NCBI GenBank assembly: GCA_965226945.1
Contig: OZ245717.1
Coordinates: 4,340,001-4,404,000, forward strand
Direction: 5' to 3'
DNA: 64,000 nucleotides
DNA from: SYLG01 sp965226945
GTDB taxonomy: Bacteria > Planctomycetota > Planctomycetia > Gemmatales > Gemmataceae
Shown in pieces: positions 16,974 to 23,967 of the stretch. Both the position numbers and the translations under genes were made by a program. Numbering within the stretch: position 1 is the stretch's first letter; each line of letters begins with the position of its first letter. The notes beneath the pieces were generated by a model that was given only the letters and a program-made list of their open reading frames with translations, was not told the DNA's origin and did not search any database.

Positions 16974-17429
16974 TCACTCGGGTTCGGGACTTGGCGCGCT
17001 CACTTCGATGTCGATTTCGTTTTTCTTGCCGCCTGCGACCTCTTTTTTCAACTTCGATTTGGCCAGATCGGACATATCCGCGGGGATGCGGGGCCTCTTT
17101 CCATTGGAAAGGTCCTTCCCTTCCCCTTTGCGCCCCATGAGTTTATCGCCGAACAATCCGATGTCGCGCAGGATGACTCGGTGCGAACCCACCAGTGCGC
17201 CCGCGCCACCGCCGTCGGTTTTGAGGGTGTATTTGCCGCTTTCGTCGGTGACGCCGATCGAACGGGGGCCCGGCTGTTCGGGAAGGAATTCGACCTGGAT
17301 TTTCCCCAGGCCTTTACCATTTTGTTTAACGGTGCCGGTGACTTCAGCGAGTGATGGCCCGCCACCGCATCCGAGGGTCATGATCAACCCGGTCGCAAGG
17401 ACCAGGGCCCCAAGACGGGGGAATTTCAT
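16974..17429 (-). CDS. Lipoprotein with carboxypeptidase-regulatory-like domain
   Basis: The 151-residue protein has a lipoprotein signal (hydrophobic stretch to LGCGGG, lipobox Cys about residue 21). A small beta-sandwich of the carboxypeptidase-regulatory/transthyretin-like kind follows (VTGTVKQNGKGLGKIQVEFLP, then TDESGKYTLKTDGGGAGALVGSHRVIL). Such small lipoproteins are very numerous in planctomycetes and almost always sit next to a DUF1559 gene, as here (23 bases downstream of it, same strand). The function is unknown, probably structural on the envelope. The C-terminal tail is Lys/Glu/Pro-rich. Confidence 0.8.
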   Translation of the reverse strand: MKFPRLGALVLATGLIMTLGCGGGPSLAEVTGTVKQNGKGLGKIQVEFLPEQPGPRSIGVTDESGKYTLKTDGGGAGALVGSHRVILRDIGLFGDKLMGRKGEGKDLSNGKRPRIPADMSDLAKSKLKKEVAGGKKNEIDIEVSAPSPEPE

Positions 17430-17452
17430 CGTCGTTGCTCCGTCCTTGGGGT

Positions 17453-18457
17453 TTAGTAATCGCCGATGACTTCGCTACCGGCGCGGGTCCCGAGCGCCTT
17501 CAGCGTCAGGGCGGGTGTTCCGTCCTTGATGAACCGGACCGAACCGTCCGCCATGCAGAAGTTGGCGCCGCCGGTGTGACCGCTGCCGAAAGCATTGATT
17601 CGGTCCTCGTACATCGGCTGGGTGATCGCGGTGTTGGCGGGCAGCCGGTAGTTGATGGGTGCGCTCGTGCCAAGCAGGGCATCGGCCTGGGCGCCGAACC
17701 AAACCCAGCCCCAATCGGTGATTTTGTCTTCAAGGCCGGGGTAGGTGTCGAACACCGGGTCGTAATAGTGGCGCTCGCCGAACATCAGGGTATTGCTCGT
17801 GCCGTCGAGGATGTCGGTGATGCGATACTGGGTGCACTGATTGAACACACCGTCCTGGAAGGCAAATAGGCCCAGCCGGCCGTCAGTCGCCCAGCGGGGG
17901 TAACCACGGGTGCCCGCCGAGCCATAGTAGCTCGTCAGGAAGTACCGGTTCGAATCGGTGCCATCGAAGGTTTGGTTGAACGGGTTGCCCGAGTTGGCAT
18001 TGGAGGGGCAAACAAGCGTTTTGACTTGTTGGCGCATGAAGCAGCCGGGACCGAAGTTCGTGCCGGTGGCCGGATCGATGTTGTTGTTATTGAAGTTGAG
18101 CTGGTCCCACTTCTTCCAGAGGTTTTCCTGTTCCATGTAGGACAGAAGTTGATGCATCAGGGCGTAGCGGGTGAAATTGGACGTTTGGCCAAATTGACGC
18201 AAGGGGTGAGGGAAGCCGGGGCTCGGATTGGTCGAAGTTTGATCCCGGAGCACGCCGTAAGGCAATTTGCCCTGGGCTCCCTGGTGGTTATGGGCGGCAA
18301 GGCCCAGTTGTTTGAGGTTGTTGGTGCAGGTCATCCGGTTGGCGGCCTCGCGGACTTTTTGCACCGCGGGAACAAGAAGTCCAATAAGGACGGCAATGAT
18401 GGCAATGACCACCAAGAGTTCAATGAGCGTGAACGCTCCGCGACGGGGACGAATCAT
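17453..18457 (-). CDS. DUF1559 prepilin-like protein with type IV methylation site
   Basis: The 334-residue protein starts with a type IV pilin-type signal: a short Arg-rich leader, then G/FTLIELLVVIAIIAVLIGLL and an amphipathic helix (PAVQKVREAANRMTC, NNLKQLGLAAHNH). This is the hallmark of the DUF1559 family, highly expanded in planctomycetes. The conserved end GHTGGANFCMADGSVRFIKDG (H-X9-DG motif) is present. A prepilin peptidase should cut after the Gly and methylate the Phe. The protein probably forms or decorates envelope fibres (inference from the signal). It heads a two-gene unit with the lipoprotein. A repeat/hairpin array lies 140-250 bases upstream. Confidence 0.92.
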   Translation of the reverse strand: MIRPRRGAFTLIELLVVIAIIAVLIGLLVPAVQKVREAANRMTCTNNLKQLGLAAHNHQGAQGKLPYGVLRDQTSTNPSPGFPHPLRQFGQTSNFTRYALMHQLLSYMEQENLWKKWDQLNFNNNNIDPATGTNFGPGCFMRQQVKTLVCPSNANSGNPFNQTFDGTDSNRYFLTSYYGSAGTRGYPRWATDGRLGLFAFQDGVFNQCTQYRITDILDGTSNTLMFGERHYYDPVFDTYPGLEDKITDWGWVWFGAQADALLGTSAPINYRLPANTAITQPMYEDRINAFGSGHTGGANFCMADGSVRFIKDGTPALTLKALGTRAGSEVIGDY

Positions 18458-18601
18458 CGTTTCGCTCCAAATCAGAGAAAGTGCGAATGAAGAAGCGAAT
18501 TAACATGGCAGAAAAGATTTGACTACCATTACTATCGAAAATATAAGAGCCTTTGGAAAACCGGTCAATCCCAAAAAGGGGAAAGCTTGAGCCACTTTCT
18601 C

Positions 18602-18690
18602 CAAAAATGGAAAACACCATTTTTGTATCAGCTTCAGAAACGGAAGTTGCCATTTCTGTAACAGCTTTGGAAACGGAAATGCCATTTCCA
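18602..18690. repeat. Three tandem 33-bp units, each a covarying hairpin
   Basis: Units start at 18602, 18635 and 18668, exactly 33 bases apart. Each has 9-base arms around a 5-6 base loop: CAAAAATGG/CCATTTTTG, CAGAAACGG/CCATTTCTG and TGGAAACGG/CCATTTCCA. The arms change together between units, keeping the pairing. The one exception, C opposite A on the plus strand, becomes a G-U pair on the minus strand, so an RNA read from the minus strand pairs better. The links TATCAGCTT and TAACAGCTT are alike. It lies in the putative leader of the DUF1559 gene. Confidence 0.7.
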
Positions 18691-19033
18691 AAGGGCGGGC
18701 CTCTTTGGCCGGTTCCTCAAATAGGAAGTCCCCGGTTTTCGCAAAACCTTTCAAGGATTTAAGTCGAGCTTCTTTGTTTTTGCAATCCCAAAAGGACAGG
18801 TTCGTAATGAAGAGCCGATGAAGTTTGCCTTCGAAGAATGGGAACCCAACAGAGAACCCAGATCCGGTTGCGTGGCGGTTAGGATCGCCCCTTCGTCGAT
18901 TCCGGTGGTTAACGGATCCCTCAACTGGCAAAAATCGCGGTCGGCCCGATCCCGGACTACGAGTTTTCGATGAGGGCGCAAACGACTGGTCCCGCGGTCA
19001 ATGCAAATCGCGGCGCCGCAAACCCCGAACGAT

Positions 19034-19068
19034 TTTCGTTTTGTTTAACTTGACTTTCGTTTTGTTTA
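19034..19068 (+). promoter_or_regulatory. Direct repeats upstream of the DUF2089 gene, probable operator
   Basis: TTTCGTTTTGTTTA occurs at 19034-19047 and again at 19055-19068, a 21-base step (two helical turns on one DNA face). A weaker similar stretch follows near 19087-19100, and GACTTTC (19052-19058) is mirrored by GAAAGTC (19081-19087). The sites lie 50-85 bases before the start of a gene for a DNA-binding-like DUF2089 protein, which suggests autoregulation (inference). Confidence 0.45.
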
Positions 19069-19118
19069 GTTTAATAATATGAAAGTCGAATTTAGTTTTA
19101 TTCAAGGTGAGGCATGGC

Positions 19119-19427
19119 ATGGCGGACGAGGCAGGAGCGGGTTGGATGCGCGAGCTGGATCCGGAAGATAAGGAATTCATCCGGCGCCTGGTGTTGGCGT
19201 CGGGATCGCTCAAGGATCTGGCGGTCACCTACGAGGTGTCCTATCCGACGATTCGCGCCCGTCTCGACCGGGTCATTGTCAAGATCAAGGCGACCGAGGA
19301 AAGTGGCTCAAGCGACCCGTTCGAAAGCAAATTGCGGGTGCTTGTTGCCTCCGGCATGCTCGCCATCTCGACGGCCCGGGACCTGTTGGCGGCCCACCGC
19401 GCGGCGCTCAAGAAAAAGGAGAATTGA
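19119..19427 (+). CDS. DUF2089 family protein (HTH-like regulator)
   Basis: This 102-residue protein has the DUF2089 core: LDPEDKEFIRRLVLASGSLKDLAV, then YEVSYPTIRARLDRVIVKI, which reads as a sigma-70-region-4-like helix-turn-helix. The tail (RDLLAAHRAALKKKEN) is helical and basic. Family members are small cytoplasmic proteins, probably transcription regulators, usually encoded beside a membrane protein. The ATG at 19119 is preferred to the GTG at 19107 because GGTGAGG stands six bases before it. The stop is followed three bases later by the next gene, so the two are co-transcribed. Confidence 0.8.
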   Translation: MADEAGAGWMRELDPEDKEFIRRLVLASGSLKDLAVTYEVSYPTIRARLDRVIVKIKATEESGSSDPFESKLRVLVASGMLAISTARDLLAAHRAALKKKEN

Positions 19428-19430
19428 ATC

Positions 19431-19781
19431 ATGGAACCCTGGTTTGATCCCAATCTATTTGGATGGTTGCCCGGCACGGTCCTTGGAACGACCTTCGGCC
19501 TCTGGGGCAGCCTTGCCGGATCCCTGGCCCCGCAGGGCAAGGGCAAGCTGTTCGTCTTGGGGCTGCTCTATCTGCTCCTGGGCTGCAGCGTGACTCTCCT
19601 TGGTGCGGGACTCGCCGCCTGGGCCGCCGGTCAGCCGTGGACTGTTATCTTGGTCATGGCCCCCGTAGGCCTCTTCGGCCTCTGTCTGGGCATTCCCCTT
19701 GGCCTCCAAGTGATTTGGGTTTACCGGATGGCCGAGGAACGATCGATGCAGGCGAAGGATTTGATTGGTAAGGATCGGTAA
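19431..19781 (+). CDS. Small membrane protein, DUF2089-partner
   Basis: The 116-residue protein has three hydrophobic segments: about residues 12-32 (LPGTVLGTTFGLWGSLAGSL), 40-65 (LFVLGLLYLLLGCSVTLLGAGLAAWAA) and 70-97 (VILVMAPVGLFGLCLGIPLGLQVIWVY). A short charged cytoplasmic tail follows. No catalytic motif is present. Translational coupling with the DUF2089 gene is likely. The pair may act like a regulator and its membrane-bound controller (inference from gene pairing only). Confidence 0.7.
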   Translation: MEPWFDPNLFGWLPGTVLGTTFGLWGSLAGSLAPQGKGKLFVLGLLYLLLGCSVTLLGAGLAAWAAGQPWTVILVMAPVGLFGLCLGIPLGLQVIWVYRMAEERSMQAKDLIGKDR

Positions 19782-19815
19782 GCTGCCGACCTTCTTCGGT
19801 TAATGGTCGCCAAGC

Positions 19816-19852
19816 CGCATCGTGGATCATTGATGAGATGATCCACGATGCG
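19816..19852. terminator. 15-bp perfect hairpin between convergent genes
   Basis: Arms CGCATCGTGGATCAT (19816-19830) and ATGATCCACGATGCG (19838-19852) pair perfectly around TGATGAG. It lies between the membrane-protein gene (ends 19781) and the convergent esterase gene (ends 19866). There is no T tract on either side, so it may be a bidirectional terminator or a transcript stabiliser. Confidence 0.6.
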
Positions 19853-19865
19853 CAACGTTCCTTAA

Positions 19866-21575
19866 TCACAGATTGGGCGCTTTCGGCTTGATCGGCGCCT
19901 GGAAGTTAAGCGCGCCCTTCACCTTTACCTTGCGCTGGTAGACCTTGTCGCCGCAGGTGGCCACGATCGTGTCGAAGTGGGCACCCCCAAAAGTCAGGTT
20001 CGACAACTTGTTGTTGGGCACGGGAATGATGCAGGTGACCCGGCCCGCCTGATCGCAGACTTGCAACCCAAGACGCGTCGCCACATAAAGGCGCCCATCG
20101 CGATCGACCCGCATGCCGTCGGCGCCCGAGTCGTCTGCCGTGTCGGGCACATGGAGGTGGAAATAGCGCTGTTTGTGGGCCAGGCTGCCATCGGGCTGCA
20201 CCTGGTAACTGTAGACCCAGTGGCTACGGCTGTCGGCCACATAAAGCAGGCTCTGATCGGGCGAGAGGCACAGGCCATTGGAAAATTTCAGGCCCGTGTC
20301 GACCACTTTGTCCATGCCCTTGGGGTCGATGTAGTGGATCTTGCTCGGTGAGCGGCCGTCCCATCCCGGTTCGGTGACATAGATTCCCCCCTGGGCATTG
20401 ACGACCAGATCGTTGCCGCGCCAGCCGCCCACAATCTTGCTCGCTTTCCCTTCGGCGTCCCAGGCGAGGATCGCGTTGTCCGCGCCGGAAGCCGCGTACA
20501 ACCGGCCATCGGGACCGAAGTTTTGACCGTCGCCGCGCTTGGAATCTTCCAGCCAAACCGCCGCTTTTCCCTCGGGGGTCACCTTGTAGGTCTTGGATTT
20601 GCCGACATCGTTAAAGAAGACTTCGCCCTTGGCATTGGTCGCGGGACCCTCGGTGAAGGCATAACCTTCGCCGACCAGTTTCCAATCTTCGCCGGGGACG
20701 AGAATGTCTTGAAGCTGGCTCGATCCCTTGCCCGCCTTGACGGGTTCGGGCCAGCCTTTCCATAACCACTCGGTCGCCTCGGGAAAAACCTGCGTGCCAT
20801 GTTCGACATTGTGGCCGCCGGTGCCCCAGGCATGTTTGACCTCGTAGCCGGCGAAAACAAGCGAGCGTTCCATAGCCTGGTTCGCCATCCACCAGTCGCC
20901 GCCAAAGATGTTGAGATCGCCTGAGCCATCCTCAAGGAAAATTCGCAGGGGTTTGGGTTCGTATTTACGCACAAGCGTCGAGTAATTCTGCCCGCCGCGC
21001 AAGCCCACGTAGGTGCCGACCGTGCTAAAGACGCGCGAGAAGGCGTCAGGCCGTTCCCAGGCGGCGGTGAAGGCGCAGATCGCGCCGCTGGAAGCGCCGC
21101 CGATGGCACGGTCGTTGCCATTCTTGGAAAGAACAATCGCGCGCCCGTCGGCCGCCTTCCTGGTCTCTACCTCGGGCAAAAGTTCGTTCAAAAGAAAACG
21201 GGCATAGTCGTCGCCCAGGCCGTCATATTCAAAGCTGCGGTTGAAGCGGTCGAGTGCATTGGGCTGGATTGCCTTGACCCGGCCATGCATGACGAACACG
21301 CCAATGGTGACCGGCATCTTCTTTTCATGGATCAACTTGTCGAAAACTTCCGGCGCCTTGTACTGAATGCCGTCCTGATTGACATAAACGCAGGCGGGCG
21401 TTTTTCCGTCGTACTGGGCCGGAATGTAAACCCAGTAGTCGCGGTAGGTTCCCGGGTAGATTTTGCTCTTTTCAAACGAGAATTTTTGGACTTCTCCCTT
21501 GGGAGCCTGGCCGCAAAGGCCCGAAACGCAAGAAGCCACCCAAAGGGCGGCATAAAACAAGGCACGAGAAGTCAT
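19866..21575 (-). CDS. Secreted esterase fused to SMP-30/gluconolactonase domain
   Basis: The 569-residue secreted protein has a signal peptide (MTSRALFYAALWVASCVSGLCGQ). Its first half is an Esterase-D/enterochelin-esterase-like alpha/beta hydrolase: YWVYIPAQYDGKTPACVYVN, nucleophile motif IGGASSGAICAF, a possible Asp in IFLEDGSGDLN, and a His in GTGGHNVEHG. The second half (from about residue 290) is a six-bladed SMP-30/gluconolactonase propeller (FTEGPATNAKGEVFFNDV, LKFSNGLCLSPDQSLLYVADS, GADGMRVDRDGRLYVAT). The combination suggests stepwise ester and lactone hydrolysis of sugar derivatives, but the substrate is unknown. The start at 21575 has GGTGA eight bases before it; an in-frame ATG at 21659 would place residues before the signal peptide. 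Confidence 0.85.
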   Translation of the reverse strand: MTSRALFYAALWVASCVSGLCGQAPKGEVQKFSFEKSKIYPGTYRDYWVYIPAQYDGKTPACVYVNQDGIQYKAPEVFDKLIHEKKMPVTIGVFVMHGRVKAIQPNALDRFNRSFEYDGLGDDYARFLLNELLPEVETRKAADGRAIVLSKNGNDRAIGGASSGAICAFTAAWERPDAFSRVFSTVGTYVGLRGGQNYSTLVRKYEPKPLRIFLEDGSGDLNIFGGDWWMANQAMERSLVFAGYEVKHAWGTGGHNVEHGTQVFPEATEWLWKGWPEPVKAGKGSSQLQDILVPGEDWKLVGEGYAFTEGPATNAKGEVFFNDVGKSKTYKVTPEGKAAVWLEDSKRGDGQNFGPDGRLYAASGADNAILAWDAEGKASKIVGGWRGNDLVVNAQGGIYVTEPGWDGRSPSKIHYIDPKGMDKVVDTGLKFSNGLCLSPDQSLLYVADSRSHWVYSYQVQPDGSLAHKQRYFHLHVPDTADDSGADGMRVDRDGRLYVATRLGLQVCDQAGRVTCIIPVPNNKLSNLTFGGAHFDTIVATCGDKVYQRKVKVKGALNFQAPIKPKAPNL

Positions 21576-21883
21576 GATCTTCACCAGGGGAATCGCGCAA
21601 AGCGCGGGGAGAAGGAAGGCAGTGAGGGATTTCCTAAGGAGGGGAGCCATTTGAGGCAAAGAGAAAAGCAGCGACCTTCCGCACGCCCGTCGTTGAGGCC
21701 GCGCAGAGGGTCATTTCGACCACAAAGCGTGCGGGCCCCCTTTGTCGTTAGCTCCGGCTCTTCATGGAAATGTCATCGAAATCAACGAAAGATGGGCAGG
21801 CGACCTCTAAAAAAGCCCTGGATCGGTTCCTTCACGGGATGGCGGCTTTCAATCGCCGTCTCGCAACACTTGAAAGCATCGAA
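21576..21883. other. Divergent intergenic region
   Basis: These 308 bases separate the esterase gene (minus) and the cupin gene (plus) and should hold both promoters. Frames from either gene can be extended into it (to 21659 minus and 21764 plus), but the added residues look non-coding. No repeat or clear operator was found. Confidence 0.35.
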
Positions 21884-22312
21884 ATGAGTTCCCCCGGTTC
21901 TTCGGCTCAGGACGAAACGCGTGTACTTGCGCAGGCCCCCGGCCCGATGCCGGGTGGGACCGTGGGCCCCGTGCTCATTCGCCACGAAGGCCAGTGTGCA
22001 CGCGAGCGCAGCACCTGCGGCTGGCGGGACAGGCTTATCAGCCATGAAGATGTGCCCCTGGGGCCTGCTGCCTGGGCACATGCGGTTGACATCGACGGGG
22101 CGCAGGCTCATTTCCACAAGCGCTCGACCGAGCTTTACTATGTCCTCGAAGGAGGCGGCGAAGTCTTGCTCGATGGCGTTGCCCATGCGGTCGGCAAGGG
22201 ATCGCTGGTGCACATTCCGCCGGGTGTTGTGCATGCCGCGCATGGGAAGATGCGGGTGCTGGTGGTGGGAATCCCCGACATTGCCGATGACGATTACTTT
22301 GCCGAGAACTGA
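21884..22312 (+). CDS. Cupin-domain protein
   Basis: This 142-residue protein has a single cupin domain at about residues 60-130. Motif 1 is HFHKRSTELYYVLEGGGEVLLDG (metal ligands His, His, Glu) and motif 2 is GSLVHIPPGVVHAAHG (His). Upstream, CARERSTCGWRDRLISHEDVP is a common lead-in for mannose-6-phosphate-isomerase-like cupins. Such proteins bind a metal and act as small isomerases, dioxygenases or sugar sensors; nothing here decides which. The ATG at 21884 is preferred to one at 21764 because the intervening 40 residues are not cupin-like. It precedes the phosphodiesterase gene by about 70 bases and may be co-transcribed with it. Confidence 0.75.
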   Translation: MSSPGSSAQDETRVLAQAPGPMPGGTVGPVLIRHEGQCARERSTCGWRDRLISHEDVPLGPAAWAHAVDIDGAQAHFHKRSTELYYVLEGGGEVLLDGVAHAVGKGSLVHIPPGVVHAAHGKMRVLVVGIPDIADDDYFAEN

Positions 22313-22385
22313 CGGATTCATTGCTGGGATGTGCCGCTTCTGCTTTTCCTGAGCGGCTCCTGAACTCTGAGACTTGAGAGCTACC

Positions 22386-23927
22386 ATGAAGTCGATCGTT
22401 GTGCTCTTTGCATGGATGGGTTGCGTTTTCGCTTGTTCGGCGCAACCGGGATTTGTGTTCTTCGAACCGGTGCAACCGGCGCGAAAGGTCCAGATCATGG
22501 CCCATCGTGGGCTGTCCATGCTCGCGCCTGAAAACTCCCTGCAGGCGATCACCGGTTGCACCGGCGATTTCATCGAATGGGCCGAAGTCGATCTGCGACT
22601 TACAAGCGATCGCAAGCATGTCTTGTTGCACGATGCGACGGTTGACCGGGTAACCACCTCAAAGGGCAAGGTGGCCGATTTTCCCCTTGGTGAACTTTTG
22701 AAGATGGAAGCGGGCCTTCCCTTTGCCAAACGCTTTGCGGGCACGCGGCTCGTTGCCTTAGGCGAACTCTTAACCCAGGCCAAGGGTAAGCTCAATCTGT
22801 ACCTCGATTGCAAGGCGATCGATGCGGAATTGCTCGTCAAGGAAATCCTCGATGCAGGCATGGAGAAGCAGGTTCTCGTCTACGACGAGCCGGCGACCCT
22901 TGCCAAGATCCGGTCGCTCTCAGGCGGCAAAATTGCCGTCATGTGCAAATTTCGCCCGAATGAGATCGATTTAGATGCTTTTGCCAAGGATGTGGCGCCC
23001 GCCGTGGTCGAAATCGATGCCGACCTCGTCAGTGCAGCGCTTTGCACGCAATTTCATGACAAGGGAATCAAAGTTCAGGCGAAGGTGCTGGGCCCCGTTT
23101 GGGACAATCCCGCGACCTGGACGATCCTGATCGAAGCGGGAGTCGATTATCTGCAAACCGACGATCCGGTCGGGGCGCGATTCGCCGACGTGCGACACAG
23201 GCTCCCGCAGTTTCCCGTAGGAATCGCCTTCCATCGGGGGGCCTCACGCTACGCGCCCGAGAACACGTTGCCGGCCATTGCCAAGGCCGTGGTGGCGGGG
23301 GCCGACTACATCGAAATCGACATCCGTCCCACCAAGGATGGAAGCCATGTGCTTTTGCACGATTCGCGCCTTGACCGCACCACCGACGGCAAGGGTTCCG
23401 TCAAGGAGAAAACCCTGGCCGAGTTGAAGACGCTACGCGCCGGAGCCTGGTTCGGAGCGCCCTATGCCGAGACCCCCATCCCCACGCTCGACGAGGCGCT
23501 GAATGCCTATGGCAATCAAGCGCATGCCTACCTCGATGCCAAGGAGATCGCTCCCGAGGCGCTCTTGGCCGCGATCAAAAAGCATGATCTGCTTGAGCGG
23601 CATGTCGTGTATCAATCGGCCGACTATTGCAAGCGAATCGTCGCGCTTGAACCCGCGGTGAAGACGATTCCGGGGTTGAAGTCGGCCGCCGACCTGGAGC
23701 GGATTCTCGCCGTGAAGCCTTATGGGGTCGATGCGGCCTGGAGTCTATTGACGAAGGAGTTCATCGAGAAATGCCACGCCAAGGGGATCAAGGTCTTCTC
23801 CGATGCTCTGGGCGCCAATGAAACGGTCACGCAATACCGGCGCGCGATTCAGTGGGGGATCGATGTCATCCAGACCGATTATCCGTTGCGGGTGTTGCGA
23901 GCGATCGAACTGGAAGCCATCCGTTAG
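22386..23927 (+). CDS. Secreted double-domain glycerophosphodiester phosphodiesterase
   Basis: This 513-residue protein has a signal peptide (MKSIVVLFAWMGCVFACSAQ) and two tandem GDPD TIM-barrel domains. Domain 1 (about 35-275) has MAHRGLSMLAPENS, EVDLR and VLLHDATVDR. Domain 2 (about 280-510) has FHRGASRYAPENTL, EIDIRPTKDGSHVLLHDSRLDRTTDG and ends in VIQTDYPLRV. Both keep the catalytic His of HR and of LHD and the acidic metal ligands, so both may be active. They hydrolyse glycerophosphodiesters to alcohol and sn-glycerol 3-phosphate outside the cytoplasm. A double domain suggests internal gene duplication; domain 2 is closer to the family consensus. A GAGAG ribosome site precedes ATG 22386. 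Confidence 0.88.
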   Translation: MKSIVVLFAWMGCVFACSAQPGFVFFEPVQPARKVQIMAHRGLSMLAPENSLQAITGCTGDFIEWAEVDLRLTSDRKHVLLHDATVDRVTTSKGKVADFPLGELLKMEAGLPFAKRFAGTRLVALGELLTQAKGKLNLYLDCKAIDAELLVKEILDAGMEKQVLVYDEPATLAKIRSLSGGKIAVMCKFRPNEIDLDAFAKDVAPAVVEIDADLVSAALCTQFHDKGIKVQAKVLGPVWDNPATWTILIEAGVDYLQTDDPVGARFADVRHRLPQFPVGIAFHRGASRYAPENTLPAIAKAVVAGADYIEIDIRPTKDGSHVLLHDSRLDRTTDGKGSVKEKTLAELKTLRAGAWFGAPYAETPIPTLDEALNAYGNQAHAYLDAKEIAPEALLAAIKKHDLLERHVVYQSADYCKRIVALEPAVKTIPGLKSAADLERILAVKPYGVDAAWSLLTKEFIEKCHAKGIKVFSDALGANETVTQYRRAIQWGIDVIQTDYPLRVLRAIELEAIR

Positions 23928-23967
23928 GCGCTGATCGATGACTTAACGATCCCTCGCGCGCGCCGAT

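Larger units (their letters stand above)
18458..19118. other. Intergenic region with hairpin array and direct repeats
   Basis: The 661 bases between the divergent DUF1559 and DUF2089 genes are AT-richer than their surroundings. They hold the three 33-bp hairpin units at 18602-18690 and the direct repeats before the DUF2089 gene, both listed separately. Open frames on both strands here (for example 18500-18931 minus) translate to low-complexity sequence and are not called as genes. Confidence 0.5.

Noticed and set aside
18602..18690. CRISPR-like array
   Set aside because: The units abut with 9-base links, there are no spacers of similar length, and no cas gene is present.
18500..18931. Minus-strand frame of 143 codons with an 11-residue repeat
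   Set aside because: The repeat follows from the 33-bp hairpin units; no domain or ribosome site, and covariation of hairpin arms explains the pattern better.
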